Shown here: positions 9,434 to 20,128 of the stretch, in pieces | How the letters are laid out: every line of letters begins with the position of its first letter | Position numbering within the stretch: the first letter of the stretch is position 1 | NCBI GenBank assembly: GCA_014529385.2 | Contig: CM043961.1 | Span: forward strand, 14,152,978-14,216,977 | Direction of reading: 5' to 3' | Source of the DNA: Adiantum capillus-veneris | Taxonomy: Eukaryota > Streptophyta > Polypodiopsida > Polypodiales > Pteridaceae | DNA length: 64,000 nucleotides | Notes under the pieces: generated by a model | Told to the model about the DNA's origin: nothing | Databases searched by the model: none | The model's input: the letters and a program-made list of their open reading frames with translations, nothing else | Translations under genes and position numbers: made by a program

Positions 9434-10443
9434 AGACATCATACGCGTATGATGTCTCACAGCATGATTTTCACATCCATTTCAACATTTGAGTGCATAG
9501 CCTCATTCCACATGTTAATCACATCCTATGAACCAAGTATCATGAGAATTGGAGTTAGAAAACCCAAGGAAAACCAAAAAGACGCAAAGTAGGCCATAAA
9601 ATTGATTTTTGGTCCTAATTTTGTCAAAATAACTCCAAACTCATTGAAACTTTGTAGGATTGTTGATTAACACATCTACAAGCTATCTGGAACCAAAAAG
9701 CACCATTTTGACACAAAACACATCATACGCGTATGATGTCTATTTGCACTTACAGAGCCAAAACTGCTCATTTGACATCATACATCCATTATATATATCT
9801 AATACATGCTACATATGAAGTTTGGAACCATTTGGTCAAGTGGATCACCCCATTAGCCCAATTGAGGGAAAATCCTTCATCCAAAGCCTATTTTAGCCCA
9901 AATCCAACATACTCAAGTCCAAACCAAGATTTGAGTAGAGACAGTCCTTCACTAGTACATGGAGAGTCCACAAAACCAATCCCATGAAAAATTGATGAAA
10001 AAGACATCATACGCGTATGATGTCTCCAGAGCCATTTTTAGTCCAAATTCTATCCAAACTTGATAAATCCACTGAATAAGCCTATCTAAAGCCAAAAACA
10101 AGCTTATAGAGAAAATTGGTCCAAAAATGCACTAAAAGACATCATATGCGTATGATGTCTCACTATGTGATTTTGGCACCTCAGGGCTTCAACCACCAAA
10201 CAGAAGTGATCTACATGCCATTTGAAGGTGAACCACCAAGTTTTATCCAATTTGGATCATAAAATCCATTTCCCTTTCAAAATTTTGCCAAGAGCCTGAA
10301 CTGGACTGAACTGGCCAAAACTTGACCAAATGGGATCCAAACTCAAATCCAAGCATATGATACTCATGTATACACTATCAGCTACAAGCACAACCAATAT
10401 GAAGTCATTCTGACACAAAAGACATCATACGCGTATGATGTCT
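9434..10443. repeat. RE-1 palindrome array, about 284-bp pitch
   Basis: Five copies of a perfect or near-perfect palindrome with half-site AGACATCATACG and centre CGCG. Centres are at about 9445.5, 9729.5, 10013.5, 10148.5 and 10431.5, so the spacings are 284, 284, 135 and 283. Copies 1, 3 and 5 are perfect over 24 bp, copy 2 over 20 bp, and copy 4 has one C-to-T change. The intervening sequence shows no comparable conservation. The last palindrome ends about 165 bp before the ATG of the next ORF. It may be a binding-site array, a leader or promoter for the 3' ORFs, or a set of RNA hairpins; the sequence does not decide. Confidence 0.85.
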
Positions 10444-10609
10444 CAAGCATGTTTTTGAGCCCAGTTTGCATATTTTTTCACCTACATTGCATCCTTAGGC
10501 CCTGAATAGCTCATGTTTCAATTTTCAAGTCATTTGAATAGTTAAAAGCTTCATTTCTGCTTTCAGTACTAAAAAGACGCTAACTTCTGTAATTGGAGTT
10601 ACAGGATCC

Positions 10610-11884
10610 ATGGATTCCGCTAAGTCATCGGCAACTAAGAGAAAAAGACCAACCATCAAGAATGCTCTTGCAGAAGCAGAACCTTTTGATATTCCAACAG
10701 AAACCCTCAAGCCAACCAAGACTTGGGTGGAGGAAGCAGTACTAGAAAAAGAGGGAATAAAGATCTACCAGGGGACTTTCAGAGATCCTCAAGGGCAATC
10801 GGTCGATGTACCTATGATCCCACGAGAATTAGTGGATTATAGCAGATCAGAGAACATCAGCAGATACCTGGAAAAGGCTGACTTACACAGGTTCTTCACC
10901 TCGAGACCATCAGGTGTAGACACAAGAAGAGTGTATGAGTTGGCAACATCCATTCAGAAGGATGGGAAAGCCACGTTGACAGCCATGGATGGAGAAACAG
11001 TTGAAGTACAGATCACTCCACAGCTCATTGCAGATGCATTGAAGCTGCACAACAAAGGGAGTTCTGTCAGAGAAAGAAGGGAGGCCATAGAGGTCTATGG
11101 ATCAAAGAAACAAAATACAACCTACGGAGATATGGCAAATCAACGAGCGGCAACCCTTTGCCGATTATACAACCAGTTTCTCCATGTGTGCAATAAAAGA
11201 CCGCAGAAGTATACTACACCACCCCATGCCATTGCGACAACCATCACATGGGCACTGAAGAGCAACATGCCAAAAGAGGTGAATTATGCTCAATACATCC
11301 ACGAGCAAGTAATCGCCATGCACAACCAGAAGCCAAAGTACATAGGAGGAGGAGAAATCCTAACAAGAATAGCTTATGAAGCTATTGGAGCGAGGGATCA
11401 AGGGCCACGGGTTCCCTCCCAGAATGAGTGGCTTAGAGAAGCCGATGAAGAGAAAGAACAGCAAGAAGTATCCAAGAGGGCGTCCACAAGAGCACGCCGA
11501 AAACTAGAAATAGTTTCAGAACCTGAAGAGGCTGTGGACGAGCCGCTCAAGAAGAAAGCAAAGAAGAAGGTTGATCCCAAGCAAACCAAAAGTCAAAAAG
11601 CCGCAAGAATGGAAAGGCTGGTGGAGCAGTTTAGAGCGGAAAGAGCTCTAAAGGGGGACTTTGAAGAAATGTGGGTGCCAGACCCCACTAAAGTCGGAAC
11701 CAGCTCAGCCAGGCCACATGTTGATCAATATGATCAATATATTAGAGCTTATGAGGAGTCGGAGGCCATACTAGAGCAGCAACCTGTCGAGCCTTATACT
11801 GAAGAGGAAGTACAGATTTTAAAAGCTGAGCTGAAAAAGGACGACAAGGAGAAGAAGGAAGTAGATGAGTCTACTGAACTTTGA
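10610..11884 (+). CDS. RE-1 3' ORF X, 424 aa, function unknown
   Basis: Clean ORF starting at ATG 10610, about 165 bp after the palindrome array. The N-terminal 230 residues look globular; from about residue 270 it is highly charged, with basic patches (KKKAKKKVD) that could act as a nuclear localisation signal. No signal peptide or membrane segment is visible, so it is not a typical envelope protein although it lies in the env position. The style resembles the 'putative plant transposon protein' ORFs of Athila/Tat-type elements, but that is a weak impression from memory. It is followed after 36 nt by ORF Y in another frame. Confidence 0.7.
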   Translation: MDSAKSSATKRKRPTIKNALAEAEPFDIPTETLKPTKTWVEEAVLEKEGIKIYQGTFRDPQGQSVDVPMIPRELVDYSRSENISRYLEKADLHRFFTSRPSGVDTRRVYELATSIQKDGKATLTAMDGETVEVQITPQLIADALKLHNKGSSVRERREAIEVYGSKKQNTTYGDMANQRAATLCRLYNQFLHVCNKRPQKYTTPPHAIATTITWALKSNMPKEVNYAQYIHEQVIAMHNQKPKYIGGGEILTRIAYEAIGARDQGPRVPSQNEWLREADEEKEQQEVSKRASTRARRKLEIVSEPEEAVDEPLKKKAKKKVDPKQTKSQKAARMERLVEQFRAERALKGDFEEMWVPDPTKVGTSSARPHVDQYDQYIRAYEESEAILEQQPVEPYTEEEVQILKAELKKDDKEKKEVDESTEL

Positions 11885-11920
11885 GAGAAAGACGGGCAAG
11901 CAAACAAAGGGAAAGCCAAG

Positions 11921-13885
11921 ATGACTGAGGACAATCAGCCCTCCTTTACTGATGTACCAAGCCCGAAGAAGACGGAAATTATTGTGGAGGAGACCACAAC
12001 AGAAATAGAAACAGAAGTTATGGAAAAGCCGGAGGTCGGGACCAAGGAAAAGGAGATAGATCCAGTTCAGCAAAAGAAAGATGATTATGAGGATCTGGTA
12101 GCGATCGGATACAGTGAAGAAGAGGCCCTGGAGGCAGTTTATGGGATATCCCTACGAAAACAAGATGATCGGGAAGGGACGAAGGAAAAGACAAAGGGTA
12201 CGATGGAGAGTGAAGAGAAAATGGACGAACAGAACATACTAGAAGAGCCGAAGCCATTGGAGGTGGTGGCAGAAAGAGCTGTCAAGTTGACAGATGAAGA
12301 TGAAAAAGACATGCACATGGTGCATGAGCTGCTCAGCAAGATTAAAGAAAGATCCAGAGCAAAGGAAGTAGCAATTGAGACAGCAAAACAAAAGGAAGCA
12401 GAGTTGCAGAAGAAGTTAGAGAATGCTATGACTGAATCTGAAAGTCATAAAGCATCACTCTACGACGCAGAAAACGAGAGAGACGGCTTGATACTCCAAC
12501 TAGCCGAAGCTTCAAGAGAGGTAACAAGTTCACAGGAAGCAAAGGAGCGAATAGAAGATGAGCTGGAGGTAGCCAAGGATGAGCTCATTGAGCTAAGGGA
12601 AAGAGTCGAACTTCAAGAAAGGACAATCACGAGACTCAGGACCACCCCTAGAGCTAGCAGAGCAGGAACAGAACAAGAGGGAGCCCTCGTACCAGCTCTG
12701 GAAGATCAGGTCAGAAGTTTGCAAAGAGAGCTAAGGTTAGAGCAAGTGCAAAGATTGCACATGGCGGAGGGATCATTGGCTGCAGAGGAGAGGCTCACAT
12801 CAGAAAACCAAACACTAAGGACAGAAAATGAGGCCCTCCGCAAACAGCTCCAAGACCTCCAAGAGCAACAAAGAAGAGAAACAGAGACACCACAAGAAGA
12901 AGCAGGGGGAGCAGCCATAGAGCTACCAGAAACTGGAGAGGCAACCACAATTGAAGATCCAGCCCCAGTTCAAGAAGTGGCCTCAACTTCAGGAATCTCT
13001 GAAGAAGAAGAACAAAGGCTCCAGGACCAAATAGAAAAGTCAACAGAGGAAAGTGCCAAGGCGGAAATGGAATGGGAAAGGAGACTCCTCATCTCCATTA
13101 GACTTCAAGGTTTAGACACAAAAGTGCTCCATGAAGAGTGGATGCAACCAAGCCTGCCTTTCCCTCTGATGAAATTTGAAGTGATAAAGACGAAAAAGAG
13201 AATAGAGGAGGAGCAGTATGTCGCTCTTTACGAAGGCGACATCACAAAAGATGAACAATCAAAGAAGATTGTAGATTCTCAACCTAGATGGAGGAAAGGT
13301 TGGCTGAACAAATACCCAGCCTACCTCATCTACTTGGTAGAGGCTCCAAAGGAGATTCGGGAGGATGCAACCTTCTGCCCGGTGCCAAGAGTTAGAAGCT
13401 GGAAAGAGCATGGCAGGATTGCTGAAAAGAAGCCAAATTGGCTTAATTACCTAAGGATGCCAGGACCAAAGGCAGGAGAGAGAATAGGTAAAGCCTACAT
13501 GGTGAAAACCCTAACGGGAACCATCAAACTCTTTACTGGCTCTCCTGACCTTTCGTGTCAGATGCTAAAGAAAATCTGCAGGACTCTCTTAGCATGCATT
13601 GAAGTGTTCGCGCCAGATAAAGCCACGACCTCGAGTCTACTATCGACGGCCGACACAGTGACGGATATGATGTATGATCTTTCATTGCAGCCATCACCAA
13701 AGGTGTTACATCTCTTATATCAAAGAATTATGTTTTTGCCTAGCTTCCACATGCAAACATTCGAAGAAGCTTTCTACACCGGCTTTTTCACTCACGAAAG
13801 CAAAATATTCGGCCCAACCTTGACCATCGGCAACCTACGCTACGAATCACATTTGCAGATGCTCAAGACGACAGGACTCTATTGA
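11921..13885 (+). CDS. RE-1 3' ORF Y, 654 aa coiled-coil protein
   Basis: ORF directly downstream of ORF X. Residues about 100-330 are a long Glu/Lys/Leu/Gln-rich heptad-like region, strongly suggesting a parallel coiled coil. Residues about 390-654 are a globular C-terminal domain with several Trp, Pro and Cys residues. No transmembrane segment or signal peptide is seen. It ends 49 bp before the 3' LTR, directly before the polypurine tract. Both 3' ORFs are intact, whereas pol has a stop and a frameshift. It could be a structural or intracellular transport factor; I do not recognise a family. Confidence 0.7.
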   Translation: MTEDNQPSFTDVPSPKKTEIIVEETTTEIETEVMEKPEVGTKEKEIDPVQQKKDDYEDLVAIGYSEEEALEAVYGISLRKQDDREGTKEKTKGTMESEEKMDEQNILEEPKPLEVVAERAVKLTDEDEKDMHMVHELLSKIKERSRAKEVAIETAKQKEAELQKKLENAMTESESHKASLYDAENERDGLILQLAEASREVTSSQEAKERIEDELEVAKDELIELRERVELQERTITRLRTTPRASRAGTEQEGALVPALEDQVRSLQRELRLEQVQRLHMAEGSLAAEERLTSENQTLRTENEALRKQLQDLQEQQRRETETPQEEAGGAAIELPETGEATTIEDPAPVQEVASTSGISEEEEQRLQDQIEKSTEESAKAEMEWERRLLISIRLQGLDTKVLHEEWMQPSLPFPLMKFEVIKTKKRIEEEQYVALYEGDITKDEQSKKIVDSQPRWRKGWLNKYPAYLIYLVEAPKEIREDATFCPVPRVRSWKEHGRIAEKKPNWLNYLRMPGPKAGERIGKAYMVKTLTGTIKLFTGSPDLSCQMLKKICRTLLACIEVFAPDKATTSSLLSTADTVTDMMYDLSLQPSPKVLHLLYQRIMFLPSFHMQTFEEAFYTGFFTHESKIFGPTLTIGNLRYESHLQMLKTTGLY

Positions 13886-13921
13886 CCAAGCCTAAAAGTC
13901 ATGTCAGGGACGACATGAACG

Positions 13922-13934
13922 CGGAGGGGGGAAG
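13922..13934 (+). promoter_or_regulatory. RE-1 polypurine tract
   Basis: A purine run with seven consecutive G lies immediately before the TG that opens the LTR. In LTR retrotransposons this tract primes plus-strand DNA synthesis. Confidence 0.8.
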
Positions 13935-14864
13935 TGTTGAGCCAGTAGAGGATCACACCCACATTTTTGCTCACACCCATCATTTTGTAACCATTGATTG
14001 TAATAAATGTCTTTCCGACATTAATTTTGATTTGAGCCATTCATTAAGTAACGGGACTCAATTGAGTTTCCAGCTTGTAATCCCGAAGTAATTTCACATG
14101 TTGATGTAAATAATTAGAGATGTTCTCACCTCCAAGGCTGAGGTATATAAGCCAAAGTTTTGTAACCTAAGGAGGATTCAATTAATCAAAGTGAGTTTTT
14201 GAGCGCCGTGACTGTGTCTGAGAGAGAGAGAGAGAGAGTCTTATCTTCTTGCTACGCGAGCTACGGGGCCGCCATTAGAGAAGCGACACCGCCATTGTGT
14301 TAGCAACGGTGAGAGCTACGCACAGATACCAAGAGTGCGCGCTATCGGCTTCTACGTGTGGTAAGTTCCTACGAGCTTCGGTGTGAGTTTTCTTCCAACT
14401 CGTGTGTCGGAATAGAGCGTGCAACATATCTATAGAACCACAACGAATAGAGCTACACATTAGTACCATCGGGGTCAAGTTTCGGTCACCTGTATTTTTC
14501 GGCCTGTCTTCATACGCGTTTACCGCACGGAGTGGTTATAGGTTGATTTTGCAGTTCAAGTCTTTAGGGTGTTGTTCTTACCTAGTGTATAGACTTCCCC
14601 TTGAGTTTGAGATCGATTCAATGATTCTAGATCCTGTTTCGTATAGCATTCGTTCGTAGTACGGATTTCAGTCACTTGCGTATTTTAGAACTTAGATTTG
14701 ATTTCCTTAGTAGTGATTGTCATTAGAAGGTCGAGTAGGTGATTTGACACCCACCTAGTTGTTTCCATGCGCCTGCGGGTCAAGCTTCGTCCTCGTCTGA
14801 CAAATTCTGTTGTTGGTTGAGTTCTCGCTATTTAGCTTCCGCTAGCGGCGTAACCGCCTTAACA
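13935..14864 (+). repeat. RE-1 3' LTR (end inferred)
   Basis: It starts TGTTGAGCC right after the polypurine tract. It contains a TATA box at 14144-14151 (TATATAAG) and a GA microsatellite at about 14220-14238. The proposed end CTTAACA at 14864 roughly mirrors the start and gives 930 bp, close to the 900-915 bp LTRs of the related RE-A. Without the 5' copy the end is provisional. Confidence 0.6.
14144..14151 (+). promoter_or_regulatory. TATA box of the RE-1 LTR
   Basis: TATATAAG about 210 bp inside the LTR, the usual place for the U3 promoter. Confidence 0.6.
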
Positions 14865-15029
14865 GTTAGTCATAGATTACACCAAATCAGGTTGCTTATG
14901 TAGAGAACCTTTGAGGAGTTGGTCCCTCTAGACCTAGTACAACTATCCCTACGCCTAGGACGAGTGTGTCCCCTACACCAACCAAAGCTGCACTTGAGTC
15001 GAGTGTGCCCTCTTTATTCTTTGAGATAA
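14865..15029. other. Flank of RE-1, nothing recognised
   Basis: Short stretch after the inferred LTR end without recognisable coding sequence or repeat. Confidence 0.4.
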
Positions 15030-15302
15030 GGTAGGCATCATTCTGGAGGTGATGGTTGTTGTGGTAGTGGTTCTACCAATACATCCACACCACCAACAAG
15101 AGAGCCTCCACCACTCTCTTTAGTAGATAGTTTACTGATTGGCACACTAGGTACACCTTGGGGATCACATGAGAATGATACTAGCGAGGTATACAATACC
15201 AGGGATGGGGCTATTGTTATGGATAGAGTTGGAAAGACCATGCAACAAAGGATTAAACAGCTCTATACAATTCAATTTGGCCACTCTCTAAAACCGGGAT
15301 GA
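15030..15302 (+). pseudogene. Open protein-like fragment without start codon
   Basis: A frame of about 90 codons, opened by a TAA and closed by TGA at 15300, has protein-like composition: a Gly/Ser/Thr/Pro-rich segment, then a more ordered part ending in QRIKQLYTIQFGHSL. It has no ATG at its beginning. It could be an exon or a remnant of a transposase-associated gene; I do not recognise it. Confidence 0.35.
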
Positions 15303-15569
15303 TGAGATAAATAATTACATCGTCGAGGCCATTTAGAGAGAGTACATGCAAACAGAGGGATAAGATCTAGTCTCAAAAATGATTGGATCTTGAGAGTGGA
15401 AACTGCCACAATGTCACACTATTTGGAGTCTCCTAAAGCATCACATCTTGAAAGTGGGGGCTATGACACTCTTTGCATGAGTTTATAAGTATTATACGTA
15501 TGCTTTAAATTACCAAATATGTATATGTTACTTGAATATTTATCTTATGGTTAATTGTTTATTTTGCAG

Positions 15570-15641
15570 GAAGTTTTCACACGTCAAGAGGAGAAGTATG
15601 GGTACAAGCATGGACTTGTGGCTCTTTTGACCCAATTGTAG
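15570..15641 (+). pseudogene. Exon-like fragment after a good 3' splice site
   Basis: A T-rich stretch ending TTTTGCAG is followed by 23 codons (EVFTRQEEKYGYKHGLVALL and onward) and a TAG. The splice-acceptor context and the preceding fragment at 15030 suggest pieces of one decayed, intron-containing gene. Family unknown. Confidence 0.3.
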
Positions 15642-15704
15642 GAGGAGGGAGAGGTCATTGGCTGGTAGGCATTGCCATGAGGGTGACATCCTCCATATAT
15701 TCCC

Positions 15705-16220
15705 TTTTATAGTTATGGTCATCTTGATGACCATTTCATTGTATACATGTACGGTTTGATGTTTATGTTTATGGTTTCTCATTTCCTTTACGATTATGGT
15801 TGTAGTATGGCACTCAGGATATGGTTATGGTTTTGCAATTATTCTATGGAAATCATGTTATGGCTATGGTATGGCAATCAGGTGACGGTTATGGTTTAGC
15901 AATTATGGTTTGGCAATCACGTTATGGTTATGGTATGGCAATGAGGTTATGGTTATGATTTTGCAATTATGTTGTCAATATGGTAACATTTATTGAACCA
16001 TGTTACATTTGTGGTTTGAGAATCTTCTTGTTGTTATGGTTATGGTTTTCAGATCATGGTACAATTATTGCTTGAAAATGTTCATATCGTTATACTTACG
16101 ATTTTCAAGTCATGTTTTAGCTATGGTTAAAAAATCTTCATGTTGTTGTGCTTATGGTTTGTGAGTCGATGTTATGGCTATGATTTGAAAGACTTGTCAT
16201 GTTTATACTTTTGATTTTGT
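15705..16220 (+). repeat. TATGGTTATGG-type minisatellite
   Basis: Degenerate tandem repeats built from TATGGTTATGGT and GGCAATCA-like blocks, with a period of roughly 35-40 bp, cover about 500 bp. There is no coding signal. Confidence 0.6.
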
Positions 16221-16837
16221 TGTTTTGTTATGCTTACAATTTTGCTCATTTATACTAAATGTACCTCTCACTCTTTAGCATCAAAATATAGGTGGAGTGT
16301 GGTTGCTTTTGCACTCTTCCTTTCGGTAGAGAGGGTTGGTTGTTGTTGATGCAGTACATGCAACATTATTTTTCAGTCTCCTCTATCCAAATGTTTTTTC
16401 AAGTTCTGATGTCGGTGTAAGTATCGGAATACGCCTAATAATCGGCATCATAATGGTCGTCAAAATATGCATCGATATGCGTGCAAAAACCAACATTGAA
16501 ATATTATTCCCATTTTAATAATTATTTAAATGCATATACCAACGGGTATATCATCGCATATTTTGATAAACAAGATACTGACTTTCATACCAACGATATG
16601 ATGCAAATGTAAATAACGACACTTGCACTAGTGCTTTTTGTTTTTAAAACAAATTTTTTGCCATGAGCATGCGCGTCAATATTTGTGCGATGTGTTGTAG
16701 TGATTTTACCTTCAAGGACAACACAATTTCACCTGCAACCACCCATCTTGGTACACCAACACACACATACCCTTCTAGGATAGCTCTAGCATTTTTTGCA
16801 CACACAAACCCTTGTTCCACACCTCAACCACACACAA

Positions 16838-16839
<2 letters not shown>
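16221..16839. other. Non-coding stretch with small A/T-rich repeats
   Basis: Several related short motifs around ATATGC/GCATAT occur between 16430 and 16620, as seen in subterminal regions of DNA transposons, but I cannot find a matching pair of ends. No gene is supported. Confidence 0.35.
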
Positions 16840-16888
<49 letters not shown>

Positions 16889-16909
16889 GCACACACACAC
16901 ACACACACT
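16840..16909. repeat. (CT)n followed by (CA)n microsatellite
   Basis: About 47 bp of CT repeat run directly into about 23 bp of CA repeat. Short frames across it are artefacts. Confidence 0.95.
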
Positions 16910-17245
16910 TACTTTTCATACCACATTCAGGATTCGGGGTTACATACAAACACATCAACATCAACACCACAAGCAAAGCACACAAGCAATAATAAAAAAC
17001 TGGAGCCAGGAAATTAACACCAGGTTGGGGCAATAGTAATCTTCCTTAGCAAATATGGTTACAAAACTCCATGTACCATGCAGAGAAATCCTTTGCTTAA
17101 CTCTTCTTCCTCACCACATTACAAAAAAATCCCAAAATGTGAAAGCCCCTTACCCTTTTTAAAAATCCATCTTTTTAGGGGGCTACATTTTTTCAACAAA
17201 ACACAAAGATGGTTTTTTTTTTGCTCCTGTAGCTCACTTGAGCCT

Positions 17246-18145
17246 TGTTAGCGGGTCGCCGCGACGGACGTCTGTAGCATAGCTTTCAGGCACTAACATA
17301 ATGTCAATACTCGGGGAAACTGACTTGGATGGCCCACGGAGACTCTATGACATAGTCAATCTCATGAAGGGAACCTTAAGAAGCAAACACAACAACTCTA
17401 CAATCAAACCAACACTCAATGATCAAGAAATTTGATTTGTCCTTTCTCACAACTCTAGGTCATCACGCCATTTTGCCACTTGAATGGACTCGAAATGCAA
17501 CAAAACTTTAGGAGGAGGTCTAGGATACCTAGGGGCACTATCCTAGCAAGTCTGGTTGCAATCCAAGAAGGTACCAAAATCACGATCCATCATGAAAAAG
17601 GTCCTAAAAAATACAACAAATCAGTCTTAAAAGATCGCCTTATGGTCTAGGAACATTCTCCTATGGTCAAAACGACTATAAACAATTATTTAAGCACTCA
17701 AATCTACAATTACATCTCACAGACGTGTAGTCGCAAACCACAACAAAACTGACAATGCTTACTCTTAATTTAAAGAGCAAAGAAAGAGGAACACAATGCA
17801 AGTTTTGGAACTGAAACCTGATTACCCATTCATTAGTAACATTGATTACAAGGTGGATCCGCTCGTAGCTTGAGTGTACGTACATCAGAGCTATTTCCTT
17901 AAGCCTCCTTTCACATTAAAGTTATTGACCTTTATACCTAAGGATTTCTAAATGGCCACTGGCTGACTCACATGGACCTTTAAAAATAGCATGACAGCAT
18001 TACAACTCAGGGAATTGATCCACTAGTCAGGAGTCAGGATTACACAAAGTATTACTACACTAGCTCGGCAAAATAATAAACTATAAATGTGGTGTTCGTC
18101 TACGTGTCCAACCAGGTGGATGCCCTTTTGATCTATCCTCAAACA
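17246..18145 (-). repeat. RE-A 3' LTR
   Basis: About 900 bp, homologous to 51220-52134 with many substitutions and small indels. It contains at about 17580-17591 a 12-bp sequence (ATCACGATCCAT) that matches 11 of 12 bases of one side of the RE-A leader palindrome. Confidence 0.92.
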
Positions 18146-18157
18146 TTCCCACCTTCC
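18146..18157 (-). promoter_or_regulatory. RE-A polypurine tract
   Basis: On the minus strand GGAAGGTGGGAA directly precedes the TG of the 3' LTR. Confidence 0.7.
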
Positions 18158-20128
18158 TAATTCGTGTCGTCCCTTGACACGACCTTGTGAAGTCTTGTCA
18201 TAGGGTTGTCTTCATCTTTGTCTTCAAGGTTGGTCTTCAGCTTGGGAAGTGCTTTGTCGTTGATGACGCTCCCCCCTTCCTTGAGTGATTCATATCTTCC
18301 ATGTTGTTGATACGTGTGCTGGACTTCAATTTTTGAGGGAATTTTTCATCAATTGCTCATTCTTCTTGTTGGTGTCTTTTTGGCCGTGAAGATTTCTCTT
18401 GATGTGTTTGCCTTTGTGGTTGACTTGAAATACTTCATTAGCTGCAACATTGTTGATCTCCTTACGGTTTGTTGTGGAGATATCGCTTGATGATGTTATC
18501 ATTGCTTGGCATTGTATGCCATTTGTTAACTTGCCATTTTTTGATTGAGATTTGTTGTCTACCTTGGAGATAAAATATTCTCTTGATAAGCATATGGAGA
18601 CCTGCAATTTTTTCTCCAATTCATTGTCGATTGATTTGGGTAGCCATTTCCTTATTGTTGATGTAGAAGGAATATATACAAGAAGTCGATGATGAGCGTT
18701 TCTAGATTAGGGTCTTAAAACCTAGATGACCAAAGGGGAATAAAACCCGGTGGGAAAAAAGTGCCTTTGGTATATGCTCTTATTGGAGTTGAGAAAATCC
18801 ACTTGAAGTACCTGTCATGCAAGGTTAGTTCTTGGGAGAAACAAAGGAAGAGTGCCTAATGCAAGTGCCAATTATGGGACACTCTATATGCTTATGAAAA
18901 ATTTATCGAACAAAAGTATGTAGTGTAAGAGATGGAGTTGATGGGTGCTTCAAGGAACAAATGTAGCACATGTGACGTCAAAGGATGTCTCAATAGCTTC
19001 CACGTTTCCAAGAAGGGTTTTTGATGTAGAAGCTTGTCCACTCACTCCTCACTGTGTTGAGTGCATGAGTGTCTTTTGGACTTCCTCCTTCACTTACCAC
19101 TATACTACAATGACTTTGACTCTTTTACTCACCTATACCAGCATGAGCGACACAACGTAATTATGCTCAACTCTTCCAGGTTGAGTAGTACCTAGAATAA
19201 CTAAGATTCTTAGACCACAGAGATATTACATGAAGGTTTGGCACTAATGCCTCGCTCATTTAGTGGCTTAGCTACCCAAGTCTGATTTTTATGCCATGTA
19301 TTGTTAATGGCGACTTGGACTTACCTGTTCAAGGCCACAAACCCAATTCCATAAGTTCTAGAGATTTAGGCCTCTTCCATTGTGTTGGCCTTTGGATGCC
19401 ACCATTTTGTCGCATAGGTTGGCATATTTTGGCTCCTCTTGACTTGCTTTTCCTTTAGCTAGTGTATAGACTGATGGAGATTTTGCTTTATATTTCATGA
19501 GAAGAGGTTGTTGAAAGGTTTGGATTCTTTGTGATTGAGTTTCTACTAGCAATTTTGGAACCCACATTGTCTTTGGTCCGTGTGCGACCGTCTTTGGAAT
19601 TTTCACTACTTCTTTGGCTTGAGTGACACTAGGCTTCGGTATCCATATCTAATGATTTCCTTTGTAGAAGCCTTGATTTTGTAGCTGAAGACTAGGTATC
19701 CATCTAGAGTTCTTAGCACTTTCAGTGGTGGCTAGTTGCTGGATCTTCTTGTTGATTGTGTGCCTTTGGGTGGATCCTTGTACTTCTTGATTGATCTTTG
19801 TTGTTCCAAGTTGAGCTACAATTTTTGGTCACCATATTTGTGTGTTACCTTCATAAAATTCTTGTGCTTCAAGTAGCTGGACTGGAATCATCCGTTGTTG
19901 CATCTGTTTGTGTTGGGTATCTTCATTGAAGTCTGATTTCGGTACCCAAAATTTTTGCGTTGCCCGCTTGGAAGGTCTTTTTGTTTGCCTTTTTTTGGTG
20001 TTCTTTTGCTTGCCTGAGTATTTTGTATTCTGTTGATAGCCCGTCTTGTTCCTTGTAGAACTCGTTGGTTGAGGTGGGTAGGTCCAGGATGTTACTTTAG
20101 GCTTTTTGGCCCAAACATTAGTGTTTCC
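18158..20128 (-). pseudogene. RE-A 3' region: decayed tail of the second protease ORF
   Basis: The minus-strand frames here are broken but repeatedly show W-[VI]-P-K motifs (IWIPKP, MWVPKLL and similar; best piece 19358-19606), like the tail of the RE-1 PR2 protein. Between 18158 and about 18330 nothing is recognisable. A Lys/Asn-rich frame at 18326-18619 has no identifiable domain. Confidence 0.5.

Larger units (their letters stand above)
1..14864 (+). mobile_element. RE-1: long Ty3/gypsy LTR retrotransposon, 5' end outside the window
   Basis: Order seen on the + strand: gag with zinc knuckles and protease, RT, RNase H, integrase, a second protease-like ORF, about 2.7 kb without clear genes that contains a palindrome array, two long ORFs, a polypurine tract and an LTR starting TGTTGAGCC. 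RT-RNase H-integrase order is that of Ty3/gypsy elements. No chromodomain was recognised after integrase. The 5' LTR is off-window, so neither the target duplication nor the LTR end can be confirmed; 14864 is inferred from a terminal CTTAACA roughly mirroring the TGTTGAG start. That all parts belong to one element is inferred from the single orientation and the absence of another LTR or primer site between them. Confidence 0.75.

Noticed and set aside
9434-10443. CRISPR-like array of spaced repeats
   Set aside because: The spacers are about 260 bp, the host is a plant, and the repeats are palindromes within a retrotransposon. It is not a CRISPR array.
10610-13885. Envelope genes making RE-1 an endogenous retrovirus-like element
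   Set aside because: Neither ORF shows a signal peptide, a transmembrane segment or a furin-like site; only the position would support it.
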